A stretch of DNA of 64,000 nt from Larkinella knui (GTDB taxonomy: Bacteria; Bacteroidota; Bacteroidia; Cytophagales; Spirosomataceae): contig NZ_RQJP01000003.1 of assembly GCF_003858645.1 (NCBI RefSeq), positions 868,001-932,000 of the forward strand. Direction: 5' to 3'. Below are positions 44,821-53,112 of the stretch, piece after piece. The stretch's first letter is position 1. Every line of letters starts with the position of its first letter. The position numbers and the translations under genes are program-made. The notes below the pieces were generated by a model. It was not told where the DNA came from. It ran no database searches and saw nothing but the letters and a program-made list of their open reading frames with translations.

Positions 44821-45944
44821 GATAGAATCACCAGGTCGATGTCCGATTCCGATAACGTATTCAGCAACTGGTTGAACGCATGGGTGCGCAGAATAACCTG
44901 CAACAAATTAAAATGAGGTTTGCCCACGCAGACGGTCGTAATTTTACGTTTTTCGCATTCTTCGACCAGCGCATTAAAGATACTCTTGTTTTTTACCTGA
45001 ATCACCTCCGCACCCAGTTCCGTGGCCAGTTTCAGGTTGTTGATCAGATGCCGCTGCACGTCGAGTTTGATGCGATTGGGATCTTCGGCGGGGGTCTGCA
45101 CATACAGCACACACCAGCGAGCCTGGTAATAGGCCGCCAGCCGGGCGGTTTTCCGAATCAGGCGCCGGGCCACGACATGGTTGCTGCTGATGGAAGCCAT
45201 CAGGCGCTCGTGGCGGAACTGGGTGTTGACCGGCAGCGTGGTTTCCACTTTCCGTTCCACCGCCGTCACGACCTCCTTGAGCGCCAGTTCCCGGAGTTGC
45301 AGAATTTTCTCCACCTGAAAGAAGTTCCGCAAGGCGGTTTCTACTTTGGCCGGGTCGTAAATCTTCCCTTCTTTCAGGCGCATAATCAGCTCGTCGGCCG
45401 TCAGGTCAATGTTCACCACTTCGTCGGCTACCTGCAAAACCCGGTCGGGTACGCGTTCGGACACTTCGATTCCGGTGATATCGTGAACCTCATCGTACAG
45501 ACTTTCAATGTGTTGAATATTGACGGCACTAATTACGTTAATGCCCGCGTCGAGGATTTCGAGCACATCCTGCCAGCGTTTTTCGTTTTTGGAACCGGGA
45601 ATATTCGTATGCGCCAGCTCGTCCACGATGACCAGTTCCGGGTGACTGTTCAGAATAGCCTGCAAATCCATTTCGTCCAGTTCGCGGCCTTTGTAAAAGA
45701 CTTTCCGTCTTGGAATCACGGGCAGTCCCTCCAGCAATGCCTGAGTTTCCGTCCGCCGGTGCGTTTCCACAAACCCAACCTTCACGCCGATTCCCCCCCG
45801 CAGCAGGGCATGCGCTTCCTGCAACATGCGGTACGTTTTGCCGACACCCGCACTCATCCCGATGTAAATTTTGAATTTTCCCCGGCGCGATTCCTGAATG
45901 AGTCGGAGAAACTGGTCGGCGGATTGGTCGCGGTCATTTTCCAT
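44817..45944 (-). CDS. kdpD: Truncated KdpD: KdpD sensor domain plus USP domain
   Basis: A 375-residue protein with the N-terminal KdpD domain (residues about 15-225; Walker A-like G-M-S-A-G-V-G-K-T and V-D-E-L-A-H-T-N) and a universal-stress-protein domain (about 250-375). The four-helix membrane domain and the kinase of enterobacterial KdpD (about 894 residues) are absent; a separate kinase gene overlaps by four bases. This split form is seen in other Bacteroidota. It is likely a cytoplasmic sensor that controls the kdp genes through the partner kinase. Confidence 0.88.
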   Translation of the reverse strand: MENDRDQSADQFLRLIQESRRGKFKIYIGMSAGVGKTYRMLQEAHALLRGGIGVKVGFVETHRRTETQALLEGLPVIPRRKVFYKGRELDEMDLQAILNSHPELVIVDELAHTNIPGSKNEKRWQDVLEILDAGINVISAVNIQHIESLYDEVHDITGIEVSERVPDRVLQVADEVVNIDLTADELIMRLKEGKIYDPAKVETALRNFFQVEKILQLRELALKEVVTAVERKVETTLPVNTQFRHERLMASISSNHVVARRLIRKTARLAAYYQARWCVLYVQTPAEDPNRIKLDVQRHLINNLKLATELGAEVIQVKNKSIFNALVEECEKRKITTVCVGKPHFNLLQVILRTHAFNQLLNTLSESDIDLVILS

Positions 45945-46033
45945 TTTTTCTGAGATGAAAGAGACGAGAGAAAAAAGACACCATTAGCTTGTTACGAACG
46001 TCTGTCTTTCCTCGCTCGGCTACCCCTTTCTGG

Positions 46034-47152
46034 TTAAAAACTGATCGCCAGTGACGTCGTCAACGCCTGGTTGGTGCGGCTGGCCACCGCTGCGGTATGG
46101 GTAAAAATGGCGTCCTTGCTCCGCAACAACCGGTATTCAATCCGCCAGACCGCGTTAGGCAGAACCGCATAGTCGTAATTGACGGAATAGCCCGAAGTTT
46201 GAAACCCGTTTGCGGTTCCCGTGCTAATTATGACGCCATTCCTGTCGGCATAATATTCCACCCGTGCGGCCACGTAACTCCGCGAACTGGTGGCATACCG
46301 GGCAATCATCACCGGCGAATACCAGACATAGTGTCCACTCCCGGCGCGCTGTCTTTCACCGATCACCGGTTTTCGGTCAGCCCCGATGTCGAAGCCCAGC
46401 GTTAGGCCCAGTTTGCCGGTGGGGTTCAAAATGGCGTAGAAGTTATTGAAAAACCGGGTTTCATGCAACGAATCCGGGCGGTCGGCACCCAGAAATGCAC
46501 TCCAGTTCAAGGTAATTTTTGTACTGGGTTTAAATTGAACCTGCGTACTGAAAGCCGGTTTGGTGTAGCCCGGAAGCCGATTGATCCGCTGCCAGCCGTT
46601 GAGCACCGAGCCGAGCAAGGTCCATTTTCCGTTCGGCGTGTTGTAGGTCAGTTTAGCCCCAGCCAGGTAATACGGTGAATTTTCGGCCAGCATACTGCGC
46701 GTCAGTGCCCAGCAATCCTTTGAAATGGCACTTTCAAAACCGATGTGCGACGTGAAAACACCGGCATCGAGCCACAACTCCCGGTTTTTGGTCAGTTTCA
46801 CGCCCGCATTGGCCTCGTAAATGTTGCGGAGAAGCGGCTGTTCGGCGGCATAATTATACTGGGCGTACGTGCCGACCTGGATGGCCAGATTGGCGCGCAC
46901 CCGCTCGTTCGCATAAGCCGCTTTCAGGAACGCCAGATTGACATTGACCTCACGATTCCGTTTGTGGTTATACAGAAAACCGGGCCGCTCCTGGGCTTGG
47001 GGCTGGCTTAAATCCTGAACATAATAGAGTTCGGCGTATCCGGAAAAAGTCAATGCCGAAACCGGGGCAATGGTGCTATCCATCGATTGTGAGAATGAAT
47101 GCGTAGTGCCTGAAGCCAGCAATAAGAACGAAAAAACAAGCGCTTTCTTCAT
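46034..47152 (-). CDS. Outer-membrane beta-barrel porin in the kdp operon
   Basis: A 372-residue outer-membrane protein with a signal peptide (M-K-K-A-L-V-F to S-F-S-Q) and many amphipathic beta strands ending in a phenylalanine (S-L-A-I-S-F), a typical barrel end. It resembles BBP2-type porins of Bacteroidota, with the Y-A-E-L-Y-Y start of the first strand. Its position between kdpC and kdpD on the same strand suggests it lets potassium across the outer membrane. That role is inference. ATG 47152 is chosen because the longer frame begins with GTG inside the repeat element. Confidence 0.78.
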   Translation of the reverse strand: MKKALVFSFLLLASGTTHSFSQSMDSTIAPVSALTFSGYAELYYVQDLSQPQAQERPGFLYNHKRNREVNVNLAFLKAAYANERVRANLAIQVGTYAQYNYAAEQPLLRNIYEANAGVKLTKNRELWLDAGVFTSHIGFESAISKDCWALTRSMLAENSPYYLAGAKLTYNTPNGKWTLLGSVLNGWQRINRLPGYTKPAFSTQVQFKPSTKITLNWSAFLGADRPDSLHETRFFNNFYAILNPTGKLGLTLGFDIGADRKPVIGERQRAGSGHYVWYSPVMIARYATSSRSYVAARVEYYADRNGVIISTGTANGFQTSGYSVNYDYAVLPNAVWRIEYRLLRSKDAIFTHTAAVASRTNQALTTSLAISF

Positions 47153-47162
47153 GTTGAGTGAT

Positions 47163-47244
47163 GTACCCACGGACTAAAGTCCGTGAGATTCATTGGTAAA
47201 GTTCTGGAACATTAAAGATCGCACGGACTAAAGTCCGTGGGTAC
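47163..47244. repeat. 82-base inverted-repeat element overlapping the end of kdpC
   Basis: Arms GTACCCACGGACTAAAGTCCGTG (47163-47185) and CACGGACTAAAGTCCGTGGGTAC (47222-47244) are inverted copies apart from the central three bases; each also contains an internal palindrome. The right arm supplies the last codons and stop of kdpC. Related to the element at 43002-43081. Confidence 0.8.
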
Positions 47245-47800
47245 GTTTGTCCAGATCGACGTTCAGACGAAGCACATTCACTTTGGCCGGGCCGAACAAT
47301 CCCCACAACGGGCCTTCCGTATGACTATCAACCAGTTGATTGAGACTTTCGGCGGAAATACCGCGTACGTTGGCGATGCGGGCCACCTGAATTCGGGCCG
47401 CAGCGGGCGACAGATCGGGGTCGAGACCGGAGCCGGAAGCCGTGACCAGTTCCGCCGGAATATCGGCTTTCCGAACGCCCGGATTGTGGACCAGAAACGT
47501 ATCGATGCGCGCTTGCACGGTTTTCAGATACTCCGGATTACTCGGCCCCTTGTTGGACCCCGCCGACCCGTCGGCCTTGTAATCCACTGCCGACGGGCGG
47601 CTGTTGAAATACCGGTCTTCCGTAAACGACTGACCGATGCGGGCGTACCCAACCACTTTCCCGTTGACCTCAACGGTTTCGCCCTTACCCCCACCGGGCG
47701 CTAATCGGGAAATTCCAGCTACCAACAAGGGGTAAATAACCGCTAAAAGAACCAGCATGACGAGGGTCAGTCGAATAGCTGGGGAGAGATGAGTTTTCAT
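47228..47800 (-). CDS. kdpC: KdpC, potassium-transporting ATPase subunit C
   Basis: A 190-residue KdpC with one N-terminal membrane span (about residues 9-30) and the conserved periplasmic body: G-Q-S-F-T-E-D-R-Y-F-N-S-R-P-S, then T-A-S-G-S-G-L-D-P-D-L-S-P-A-A-A and the final G-P-A-K-V-N-V-L-R-L-N. KdpC stabilises the KdpAB complex and helps ATP use. It starts 12 bases after kdpB. Its last residues R-T-H-G-L and stop codon are encoded by the inverted-repeat element, beyond the normal end of the family. Confidence 0.93.
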   Translation of the reverse strand: MKTHLSPAIRLTLVMLVLLAVIYPLLVAGISRLAPGGGKGETVEVNGKVVGYARIGQSFTEDRYFNSRPSAVDYKADGSAGSNKGPSNPEYLKTVQARIDTFLVHNPGVRKADIPAELVTASGSGLDPDLSPAAARIQVARIANVRGISAESLNQLVDSHTEGPLWGLFGPAKVNVLRLNVDLDKRTHGL

Positions 47801-47812
47801 TTTTTTGATTGA

Positions 47813-49876
47813 TTAGACGAATAAACCGACCACTAAATCCAGTAATTTTATCCCGATAAACGGAGCCACCAGACCGCCAAAACCGTAGATAAACAGGTTC
47901 CGGCGGAGCAGCGCACTGGCTCCAATCGGTTTGTATTCAACACCCCGCAACGCCAGCGGAATCAGCATCGGGATGATGATCGCGTTAAAAATCACGGCCG
48001 ACAGAATGGCCGACTCGGCCGTGTGTAACCGCATGATATTCAGGCTTTGCAAGGCCGGAATCGAAACTGTAAACAAGGCCGGAACGATGGCAAAATACTT
48101 GGCGACGTCGTTGGCAATCGAGAAGGTTGTCAGCGTACCCCGCGTGATCAAAAGCTGCTTTCCGATCTCCACCACTTCGATCAGTTTCGTCGGATCGTTG
48201 TCCAGATCGACCATGTTCCCGGCTTCTTTGGCCGCCTGCGTACCGCTGTTCATCGCCACACCCACGTCGGCCTGGGCCAGCGCGGGAGCATCGTTGGTGC
48301 CGTCGCCCATCATCGCCACCAGTTTGCCACCGGTCTGTTCGGTGCGGATGTAGTTCATTTTGTCTTCCGGTTTGGCTTCGGCGATGTAATCATCGACGCC
48401 CGCTTTTTCGGCGATAAACTTGGCCGTCAGCGGATTATCGCCCGTCACCATCACGGTTTTGACCCCCATCTTCCGCAGCCGGTCGAAGCGTTCGGCAATG
48501 CCCGGTTTGATGATATCCTGCAACTCGATGACGCCCATGACGGTTTCGTTTTGGGCCACGACCAGGGGCGTACCACCGTTGGCGGCAATCTTTTTGGCCT
48601 GCTCCTCCGTTTCAAGCGGGAACGAGTTGCCCGCCCGCGTGACCATAGTCCGAATGGAATCGGTTGCTCCTTTGCGAATACGAACCAGATTATTGCTGCG
48701 GTCGGGCAAATCGATCCCCGACGAGCGGGTTTCAGCCGTAAACTTGATCATTGTTGCGCCGGTCGTGCTCAGGTTGCGCGTGACCTCCGTTCCGGCCAGT
48801 TCCACGATCGATTTTCCTTCCGGCGTTTCATCAGCCAGTGAACTCAGTGCACTCGACCGGATCATATCGGTTTTGGAGACCCCCGGCGCGGGATAGAAGT
48901 TGGTGGCCTTCCGGTTTCCGATCGTAATTGTGCCGGTTTTGTCGAGCAGCAGCGTATCGATGTCGCCCGCCGTTTCAACGGCCCGGCCCGACTTGGCAAT
49001 GACGTTGGCCCGCAGCGCCCGGTCCATTCCGGCAATCCCGATGGCCGACAGCAGACCGCCGATGGTCGTCGGAATCAGGCAGACGAAAAGCGAAATCAGG
49101 GCCGCAATCGTGATCGGCGTATGAGCATAGTCGGCAAACGGTTTGAGGGCCACGCAGACGATGATAAAAATGAGCGTAAAACCGGCCAGCAGAATCGTCA
49201 GCGCAATTTCGTTGGGCGTTTTCTGCCGGCTGGCCCCTTCAACCAGCGCAATCATTTTGTCGAGAAACGACTCCCCCGGCTGGGTGGTAACCTGCACTTT
49301 GATCCGGTCGGAAAGCACTTTCGTACCGCCCGTGACCGAGGATTTATCCCCACCGGCTTCGCGAATAACCGGCGCCGATTCGCCCGTGATGGCCGACTCG
49401 TCGATGGTGGCCAGCCCTTCGATGATCTCGCCGTCGGAGGGGATGATGTCACCAGTTTCGCAGAGAAACACATCTCCTTTCACCAGTTGCGAAGAGGGAA
49501 CCGTCTGAATCTCATTGACTTTCATCGCCCCTACCGTGCGAATGACTTTGGCGGGGGTTTCCTGCCGGGTTTTGCGCAACGATTCGGCCTGGGCTTTTCC
49601 CCGCGCTTCCGCAATGGCTTCGGCGAAGTTAGCGAACAGGACCGTTACCAGCAGAATCAGGGTGATGACACTGTTGTAACCCAGCGTTCCCTGCGACGTA
49701 TCGCCCGACAGGGCAATGTAAGCCGTCACCAGCAACATAATCAGCGTGCCGATTTCGACCGTAAACATGACCGGATTCTTGATGAGAACCGTCGGATTTA
49801 ATTTAATAAACGACTCCCGAATGGCTTTTCCAACGAGCTCACGCTGGAAGAGGGAGGATTGTTTTGGCTGTGCCAT
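47813..49876 (-). CDS. kdpB: KdpB, potassium-transporting P-type ATPase subunit
   Basis: A 687-residue P-type ATPase, full family length. Visible motifs: A-domain I-T-G-E-S-A-P-V, phosphorylation site D312-K-T-G-T-I-T, nucleotide-binding residues and the hinge [11 protein letters not shown]. It powers potassium uptake with KdpA and KdpC. In other kdp operons kdpA ends next to kdpB; here 671 bases separate them and contain two genes on the other strand, so kdpB depends on read-through or on its own promoter. Confidence 0.96.
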   Translation of the reverse strand: MAQPKQSSLFQRELVGKAIRESFIKLNPTVLIKNPVMFTVEIGTLIMLLVTAYIALSGDTSQGTLGYNSVITLILLVTVLFANFAEAIAEARGKAQAESLRKTRQETPAKVIRTVGAMKVNEIQTVPSSQLVKGDVFLCETGDIIPSDGEIIEGLATIDESAITGESAPVIREAGGDKSSVTGGTKVLSDRIKVQVTTQPGESFLDKMIALVEGASRQKTPNEIALTILLAGFTLIFIIVCVALKPFADYAHTPITIAALISLFVCLIPTTIGGLLSAIGIAGMDRALRANVIAKSGRAVETAGDIDTLLLDKTGTITIGNRKATNFYPAPGVSKTDMIRSSALSSLADETPEGKSIVELAGTEVTRNLSTTGATMIKFTAETRSSGIDLPDRSNNLVRIRKGATDSIRTMVTRAGNSFPLETEEQAKKIAANGGTPLVVAQNETVMGVIELQDIIKPGIAERFDRLRKMGVKTVMVTGDNPLTAKFIAEKAGVDDYIAEAKPEDKMNYIRTEQTGGKLVAMMGDGTNDAPALAQADVGVAMNSGTQAAKEAGNMVDLDNDPTKLIEVVEIGKQLLITRGTLTTFSIANDVAKYFAIVPALFTVSIPALQSLNIMRLHTAESAILSAVIFNAIIIPMLIPLALRGVEYKPIGASALLRRNLFIYGFGGLVAPFIGIKLLDLVVGLFV

Positions 49877-49881
49877 AGTGT

Positions 49882-49889
49882 TATCTTTG
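49882..49889 (+). promoter_or_regulatory. Candidate -7 box TATCTTTG for the antisense module
   Basis: Matches TAnnTTTG; a TTG at 49859-49861 lies about 20 bases upstream at the -33 position, inside the 5' end of kdpB. It points into the two-gene module at 49908-50559. Confidence 0.4.
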
Positions 49890-49907
49890 AAAAAAATGTC
49901 TTGTATT

Positions 49908-50216
49908 ATGACCGTTCATCAGGCTGTTATTGAATTGGCCGTTCAGGAAATTGGTTATGAGTCCGTTTACGACTACGCTGCGGAAAAGCTTCGGGAGTCC
50001 ATGCTGGCAGAGATAAAAATTAGTCTGGATGCTATCGCCGTCTTTGAAAAGAAGTATGGTATGGATTACATTCGATTCCGCTCGCAGTTCTTCGAATTGA
50101 CTCAGTTTGGTTTGTTCGAACTGGAAGACGATAGTATGGACTGGTCTGCCGAATTGGAACAATTACGTTTACTCGAAAAACGTTTAGCACAACTGCTGCC
50201 CAATGCAATTTCCTGA
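49908..50216 (+). CDS. Putative antitoxin partner of a TumE/DUF6516-like protein
   Basis: A 102-residue acidic, helical protein: F-E-K-K-Y-G-M-D-Y in the middle, an E-D-D-S-M-D-W motif near residue 80 and a leucine-rich helical end. Short acidic proteins of this shape are commonly encoded before DUF6516 (TumE-family) genes, as I recall the family. It overlaps the next gene by 14 bases, the usual arrangement of a toxin-antitoxin pair. It lies opposite to kdp, in the kdpA-kdpB gap. ATG 49896 in the same frame would add four residues. The antitoxin role is inference; no DNA-binding motif is visible. Confidence 0.7.
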   Translation: MTVHQAVIELAVQEIGYESVYDYAAEKLRESMLAEIKISLDAIAVFEKKYGMDYIRFRSQFFELTQFGLFELEDDSMDWSAELEQLRLLEKRLAQLLPNAIS

Positions 50217-50559
50217 TCTATCTTCTTTCCATTCCATTATTAAGAATCAGGAAGTCGTGCAGGTAAAGCTGCGCCCCGACCTCGTGCATTTTAAGCTTAA
50301 AATCACCTTTCTCGATGGGACACTACTTCATGTTCGGGAGAACCATTTACCGGTTTCCAACTGGCACGAATATTCTTACCAGTGGCAAGACGATGCGAAT
50401 CAGCTCATTCACAGATGGGATAACTCCCATGAACGTCATCTGCTATCAGTCCCACCTCACCATCAGCACGTTGGTTCTGAAGAAAATATTCAGCCTTCGG
50501 AGCCGATGACGCTGGAAAAAGTGCTTGAGTATATTGCCCGCCAGTTGTCACCGCAGTGA
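50203..50559 (+). CDS. TumE/DUF6516-like putative toxin
   Basis: A 118-residue protein with the features of the DUF6516 (TumE toxin) family: Y-S-Y-Q-W-Q-D in the middle, then R-W-D-N-S-H-E-R-H, P-P-H-H-Q-H-V-G-S-E-E-N-I, and a final helix T-L-E-K-V-L-E-Y-I. The histidine/aspartate cluster is the likely active centre. It overlaps its upstream partner by 14 bases and the 3' end of kdpA by 12 bases on the other strand. Family members are linked to toxin-antitoxin modules; the cellular target is not known. Confidence 0.78.
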   Translation: MQFPDLSSFHSIIKNQEVVQVKLRPDLVHFKLKITFLDGTLLHVRENHLPVSNWHEYSYQWQDDANQLIHRWDNSHERHLLSVPPHHQHVGSEENIQPSEPMTLEKVLEYIARQLSPQ

Positions 50560-52263
50560 AAAATACTCCGCCAGCGGCCCCAGCGCCAAAGCGGGGAAGA
50601 ATGACAGGGCGGTGATGATGAAAATAACCGCAAAAATCATCAGTCCAAACGTGGCCGTATCGACCGGCAGTGTTCCCGACGATTCCGGTACGTACTTCTT
50701 GCTGGCCAGCAAACCGGCAATCGCGACCGGGCCGATGATCGGTAAAAACCGCCCCAGAATCAGCACAATCCCCGTTGAATAATTCCAGAAGAAATTGTTG
50801 TCGCCCAGCCCTTCGAAGCCCGAACCGTTGTTGGCGTTGGCCGAGGTGAATTCATACAGCATTTCCGAAAAACCGTGAAAACCTGGGTTGTTGAGCCAGG
50901 CCGAGGGCTGAACGGCCCACTCTGCCGTGCCATAGTTCATAAAAATCCAGGCCCCCAACGCCGTTCCGCCTTTGACCAGCAGCGCGCTCATCAGGGCTAC
51001 AATCGAGGCAATTTTGATTTCCCGGGCTTCGACCTTCCGTCCAAACAGTTCGGGCGTCCGGCCCACCATCAGTCCCGACACAAAAACGGCAATGATCAGG
51101 AAATAGTAAAAGTTGAGCAACCCTGCGCCAGCCCCGCCGTAGAACGCGTTGACCATCATGCCCAGCAGTTGCATCGCGCCCGAAAGTGCCATCGAACTGT
51201 CGTGCATCGCATTGACCGAACCCGTTGATATAATGGTCGTTACGATGCTCCAGTAGCCCGAAGCCAGCGCACCAAAGCGGACTTCCTTGCCTTCCATAGC
51301 GCCCGTCAGTTGCGAAATTCCCAGTCGGGCGATAGCCGGGTTGCCACCCAGTTCCGAAAAAATGGTCGGAATGAGCAGGCAAAGCATCCCGATGGTCATG
51401 ACGCTGTAGACGACCCAGGCGAATTTCTTACGGTTAATGAAGAAGCCCATCGCAAAAATCATGGCAATCGGAATCAGCACCTGCGCCATCATTTCGACCA
51501 TGTTGGTCAGGTAATTCGGATTTTCCAGCGGGTGCGCCGAGTTCGCGCCGAAATAACCGCCCCCGTTGGTTCCCAGGTGTTTAATGGCAATTAAAGCCGC
51601 CGCCGGGCCGCGGGAAACACCCACGGTATCGCCCTGCAACGTCACAATCGTGTCTTTGCCGTCGAACGAAGCCGGAGTACCGTTGAACGCCAGAATCAGG
51701 GCCAGAACCAGCGAACCCGGTAGCAACAACCGCGTGATGGACTTCGTAAAAAGCACGTAAAAATTGCCGACGGTATCGACGCTTTTGGGCATAAACGAGC
51801 GAAACAGCAAAACGGCTGCGGCCATTCCGGTGGCCGCCGACACGAACATCAGGAACATCATCACGCCCATCTGCGTCAGATAGGTCGCACCCGACTCGCC
51901 CGAATAATGTTGCAAATCGCAGTTGACCAGGAAACTAATGGCGGTATTGAACGCCAGATCCGGGGTCTGCGACGGGTTGCCATCGGGGTTGAGCGGCAGG
52001 CTACCCTGATTTAACAGCAACAAAAAGGCGTAGACCAGCCAAACGGCATTGATCGTCAGCAGGGCCACCAGATTTTCTTTCCAGTGCATGTCCCGATTGG
52101 GATTAATGCCGCCCAAGCGGTAAATCAAACGCTCCAGCGGAGCCATAAAATCAAAAACATTCGGTTCGCCTTTGAAGACTTTAGCAAGGTAGTTGCCGAG
52201 CGGAATTGCCAGCAGGACGGTTAGTCCGTACATCGCAATGACACCGATCCATTCCGTAAACAT
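50548..52263 (-). CDS. kdpA: KdpA, potassium-transporting ATPase channel subunit
   Basis: A 571-residue KdpA with the expected ten or so membrane spans and selectivity-filter loops: T-N-G-G-G-Y-F-G-A-N-S near residue 230, S-V-N-A-M-H-D-S-S near 355 and E-F-T-S-A-N-A-N-N-G-S-G-F near 475. It forms the potassium pathway of the KdpFABC complex. The start is 11 bases after kdpF. At its 3' end it overlaps the antisense TumE-like gene by 12 bases. Confidence 0.96.
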   Translation of the reverse strand: MFTEWIGVIAMYGLTVLLAIPLGNYLAKVFKGEPNVFDFMAPLERLIYRLGGINPNRDMHWKENLVALLTINAVWLVYAFLLLLNQGSLPLNPDGNPSQTPDLAFNTAISFLVNCDLQHYSGESGATYLTQMGVMMFLMFVSAATGMAAAVLLFRSFMPKSVDTVGNFYVLFTKSITRLLLPGSLVLALILAFNGTPASFDGKDTIVTLQGDTVGVSRGPAAALIAIKHLGTNGGGYFGANSAHPLENPNYLTNMVEMMAQVLIPIAMIFAMGFFINRKKFAWVVYSVMTIGMLCLLIPTIFSELGGNPAIARLGISQLTGAMEGKEVRFGALASGYWSIVTTIISTGSVNAMHDSSMALSGAMQLLGMMVNAFYGGAGAGLLNFYYFLIIAVFVSGLMVGRTPELFGRKVEAREIKIASIVALMSALLVKGGTALGAWIFMNYGTAEWAVQPSAWLNNPGFHGFSEMLYEFTSANANNGSGFEGLGDNNFFWNYSTGIVLILGRFLPIIGPVAIAGLLASKKYVPESSGTLPVDTATFGLMIFAVIFIITALSFFPALALGPLAEYFSLR

Positions 52264-52274
52264 GGTTGTATGGG

Positions 52275-52355
52275 TTAAAAATTTTCCGGTTTAATCAGCA
52301 CGTACAACATGTACGCGAAAACCAGCAGTGCGACGATAAAAACAAGGGTGATCAT
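52275..52355 (-). CDS. kdpF: KdpF, small subunit of the potassium ATPase
   Basis: A 26-residue single-span peptide, M-I-T-L-V-F-I-V-A-L-L-V-F-A-Y-M-L-Y-V-L, ending K-P-E-N-F. Size, hydrophobicity and the Y-x-L-x-K-P-E end match KdpF, which stabilises the KdpABC complex. It lies 11 bases before kdpA in the same direction. Confidence 0.85.
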   Translation of the reverse strand: MITLVFIVALLVFAYMLYVLIKPENF

Positions 52356-52365
52356 GGGAAACGGG

Positions 52366-52452
52366 TTAGATTTTCTCAAACCATTCGATGGCTTTGTAAA
52401 AAAGGACGAAGCAAAGCAGCGCGGTGACGATCAGGAGAAAAAGCGTGGCCAT
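52366..52452 (-). CDS. Second micro membrane peptide upstream of kdpF
   Basis: A 28-residue peptide, M-A-T-L-F-L-L-I-V-T-A-L-L-C-F-V-L-F-Y-K, ending in A-I-E-W-F-E-K-I. It has one membrane span, like KdpF, and starts the operon, ten bases before kdpF. It may be a second small subunit, a KdpF duplicate that has diverged, or a leader peptide. No family is recognised; it is supported by its position and protein-like sequence. Confidence 0.6.
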   Translation of the reverse strand: MATLFLLIVTALLCFVLFYKAIEWFEKI

Positions 52453-52527
52453 TGGTTGGTTAGTTAGTGTTGCTAACCCCTTGGCAAAAAGGAGCCCGTA
52501 GGCACCGAGAAGAAGGAAACGAATCAC

Positions 52528-52550
52528 AATACACTGTAAAACAGCGTATT
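52528..52550. promoter_or_regulatory. Operator-like dyad upstream of the kdp operon
   Basis: AATACACTGT, three A, then ACAGCGTATT: ten-base inverted arms with one mismatch. Located 76-98 bases before the first micro-ORF of the operon, followed directly by a 12-base palindrome. A potassium-responsive regulator could bind here. Confidence 0.45.
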
Positions 52551-52593
52551 AATTCATGAATTTATTTTTATACCTGAACAATTGAACGATTGA

Positions 52594-52621
52594 CCCTGCC
52601 AAAATGGTAGGGCTTTTTTTC
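52594..52621 (+). terminator. Terminator-like hairpin, + strand
   Basis: Seven-pair stem with one G-U pair (52594-52600 with 52606-52612), five-base loop, then a run of eight T after one C. No + strand gene lies just upstream, so it may end antisense transcription through kdpF/kdpA. Confidence 0.4.
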
Positions 52622-52698
52622 AAATTGGAAGGGTCGAACCACTTTTCTGGCGGGAAACAGGGTCGTTAGAAGCGAACAGAAGGCAGGGAGCATGCGTG

Positions 52699-52740
52699 TA
52701 TTCCTGTAGATTTTCGAAGAGAGAAAAATCTACAGGAATA
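52699..52740 (-). terminator. Hairpin after the RhaM-like gene
   Basis: Perfect 16-base stem (52699-52714 with 52725-52740) and ten-base loop, 20 bases after the stop of the mutarotase gene. It has T/A-rich arms but no long T tail, so it is probably the terminator of the sugar operon. Confidence 0.55.
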
Positions 52741-52759
52741 GCGGGGAGCTTGGATTGGC

Positions 52760-53101
52760 TTATTTTTCAAACTGGAAAATCTGGTCCATTAAAATCCATT
52801 TCTGGCCCGGTTTGGCCCAGGGCAGCGGCTCCTGAAACTTCCACATCAATTCCTCCCACCGCTGAACGTGCGGGTTGACGGCATCCAGGGCGGCTTTCTT
52901 TTCGAAGGTAAACGCGTCGTCGGTTTCCAGAATCATCACCATGCGGTTTCCGGTGCGGTAAATTTGCAGATCCAGAATACCGGCGGCCAGGTCATTCGCC
53001 CGAACTTCCGGCCACCCGCTTCCTTTGGCGTGCCACTGTTCGTATTCAGCGATCAATTCGGGGTTATCTTTCAGGTCAAGGGCGAGGCAGAATCGTTGCA
53101 T
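52760..53101 (-). CDS. RhaM-family sugar mutarotase
   Basis: A 113-residue ferredoxin-like fold protein of the L-rhamnose/L-fucose mutarotase group (PF05336). It has the Y-E-Q-W-H-A-K-G-S-G-W-P-E-V motif with a catalytic-type histidine near residue 24, and the C-terminal N-P-H-V-Q-R-W-E-E-L-M block. It interconverts anomers of a 6-deoxy sugar or related hexose. It is the last gene of a four-gene operon, 11 bases after the isomerase-like gene, whose other members oxidise a sugar. Confidence 0.86.
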   Translation of the reverse strand: MQRFCLALDLKDNPELIAEYEQWHAKGSGWPEVRANDLAAGILDLQIYRTGNRMVMILETDDAFTFEKKAALDAVNPHVQRWEELMWKFQEPLPWAKPGQKWILMDQIFQFEK

Positions 53102-53112
53102 GGTTGTTGGGT

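Larger units (their letters stand above)
52453..52759. other. Kdp upstream region with dyads and hairpins
   Basis: About 300 bases with no gene. It contains the dyad at 52528-52550, the palindrome AATTCATGAATT at 52551-52562, a + strand terminator-like hairpin at 52594-52621 and the hairpin at 52699-52740. This should include the promoter of the kdp operon, but no TAnnTTTG box is visible on the minus strand. Confidence 0.45.

Noticed and set aside
44880-45953. A 357-codon open frame antisense to kdpD
   Set aside because: The strand with KdpD motifs is clearly coding; the reverse has no domains.
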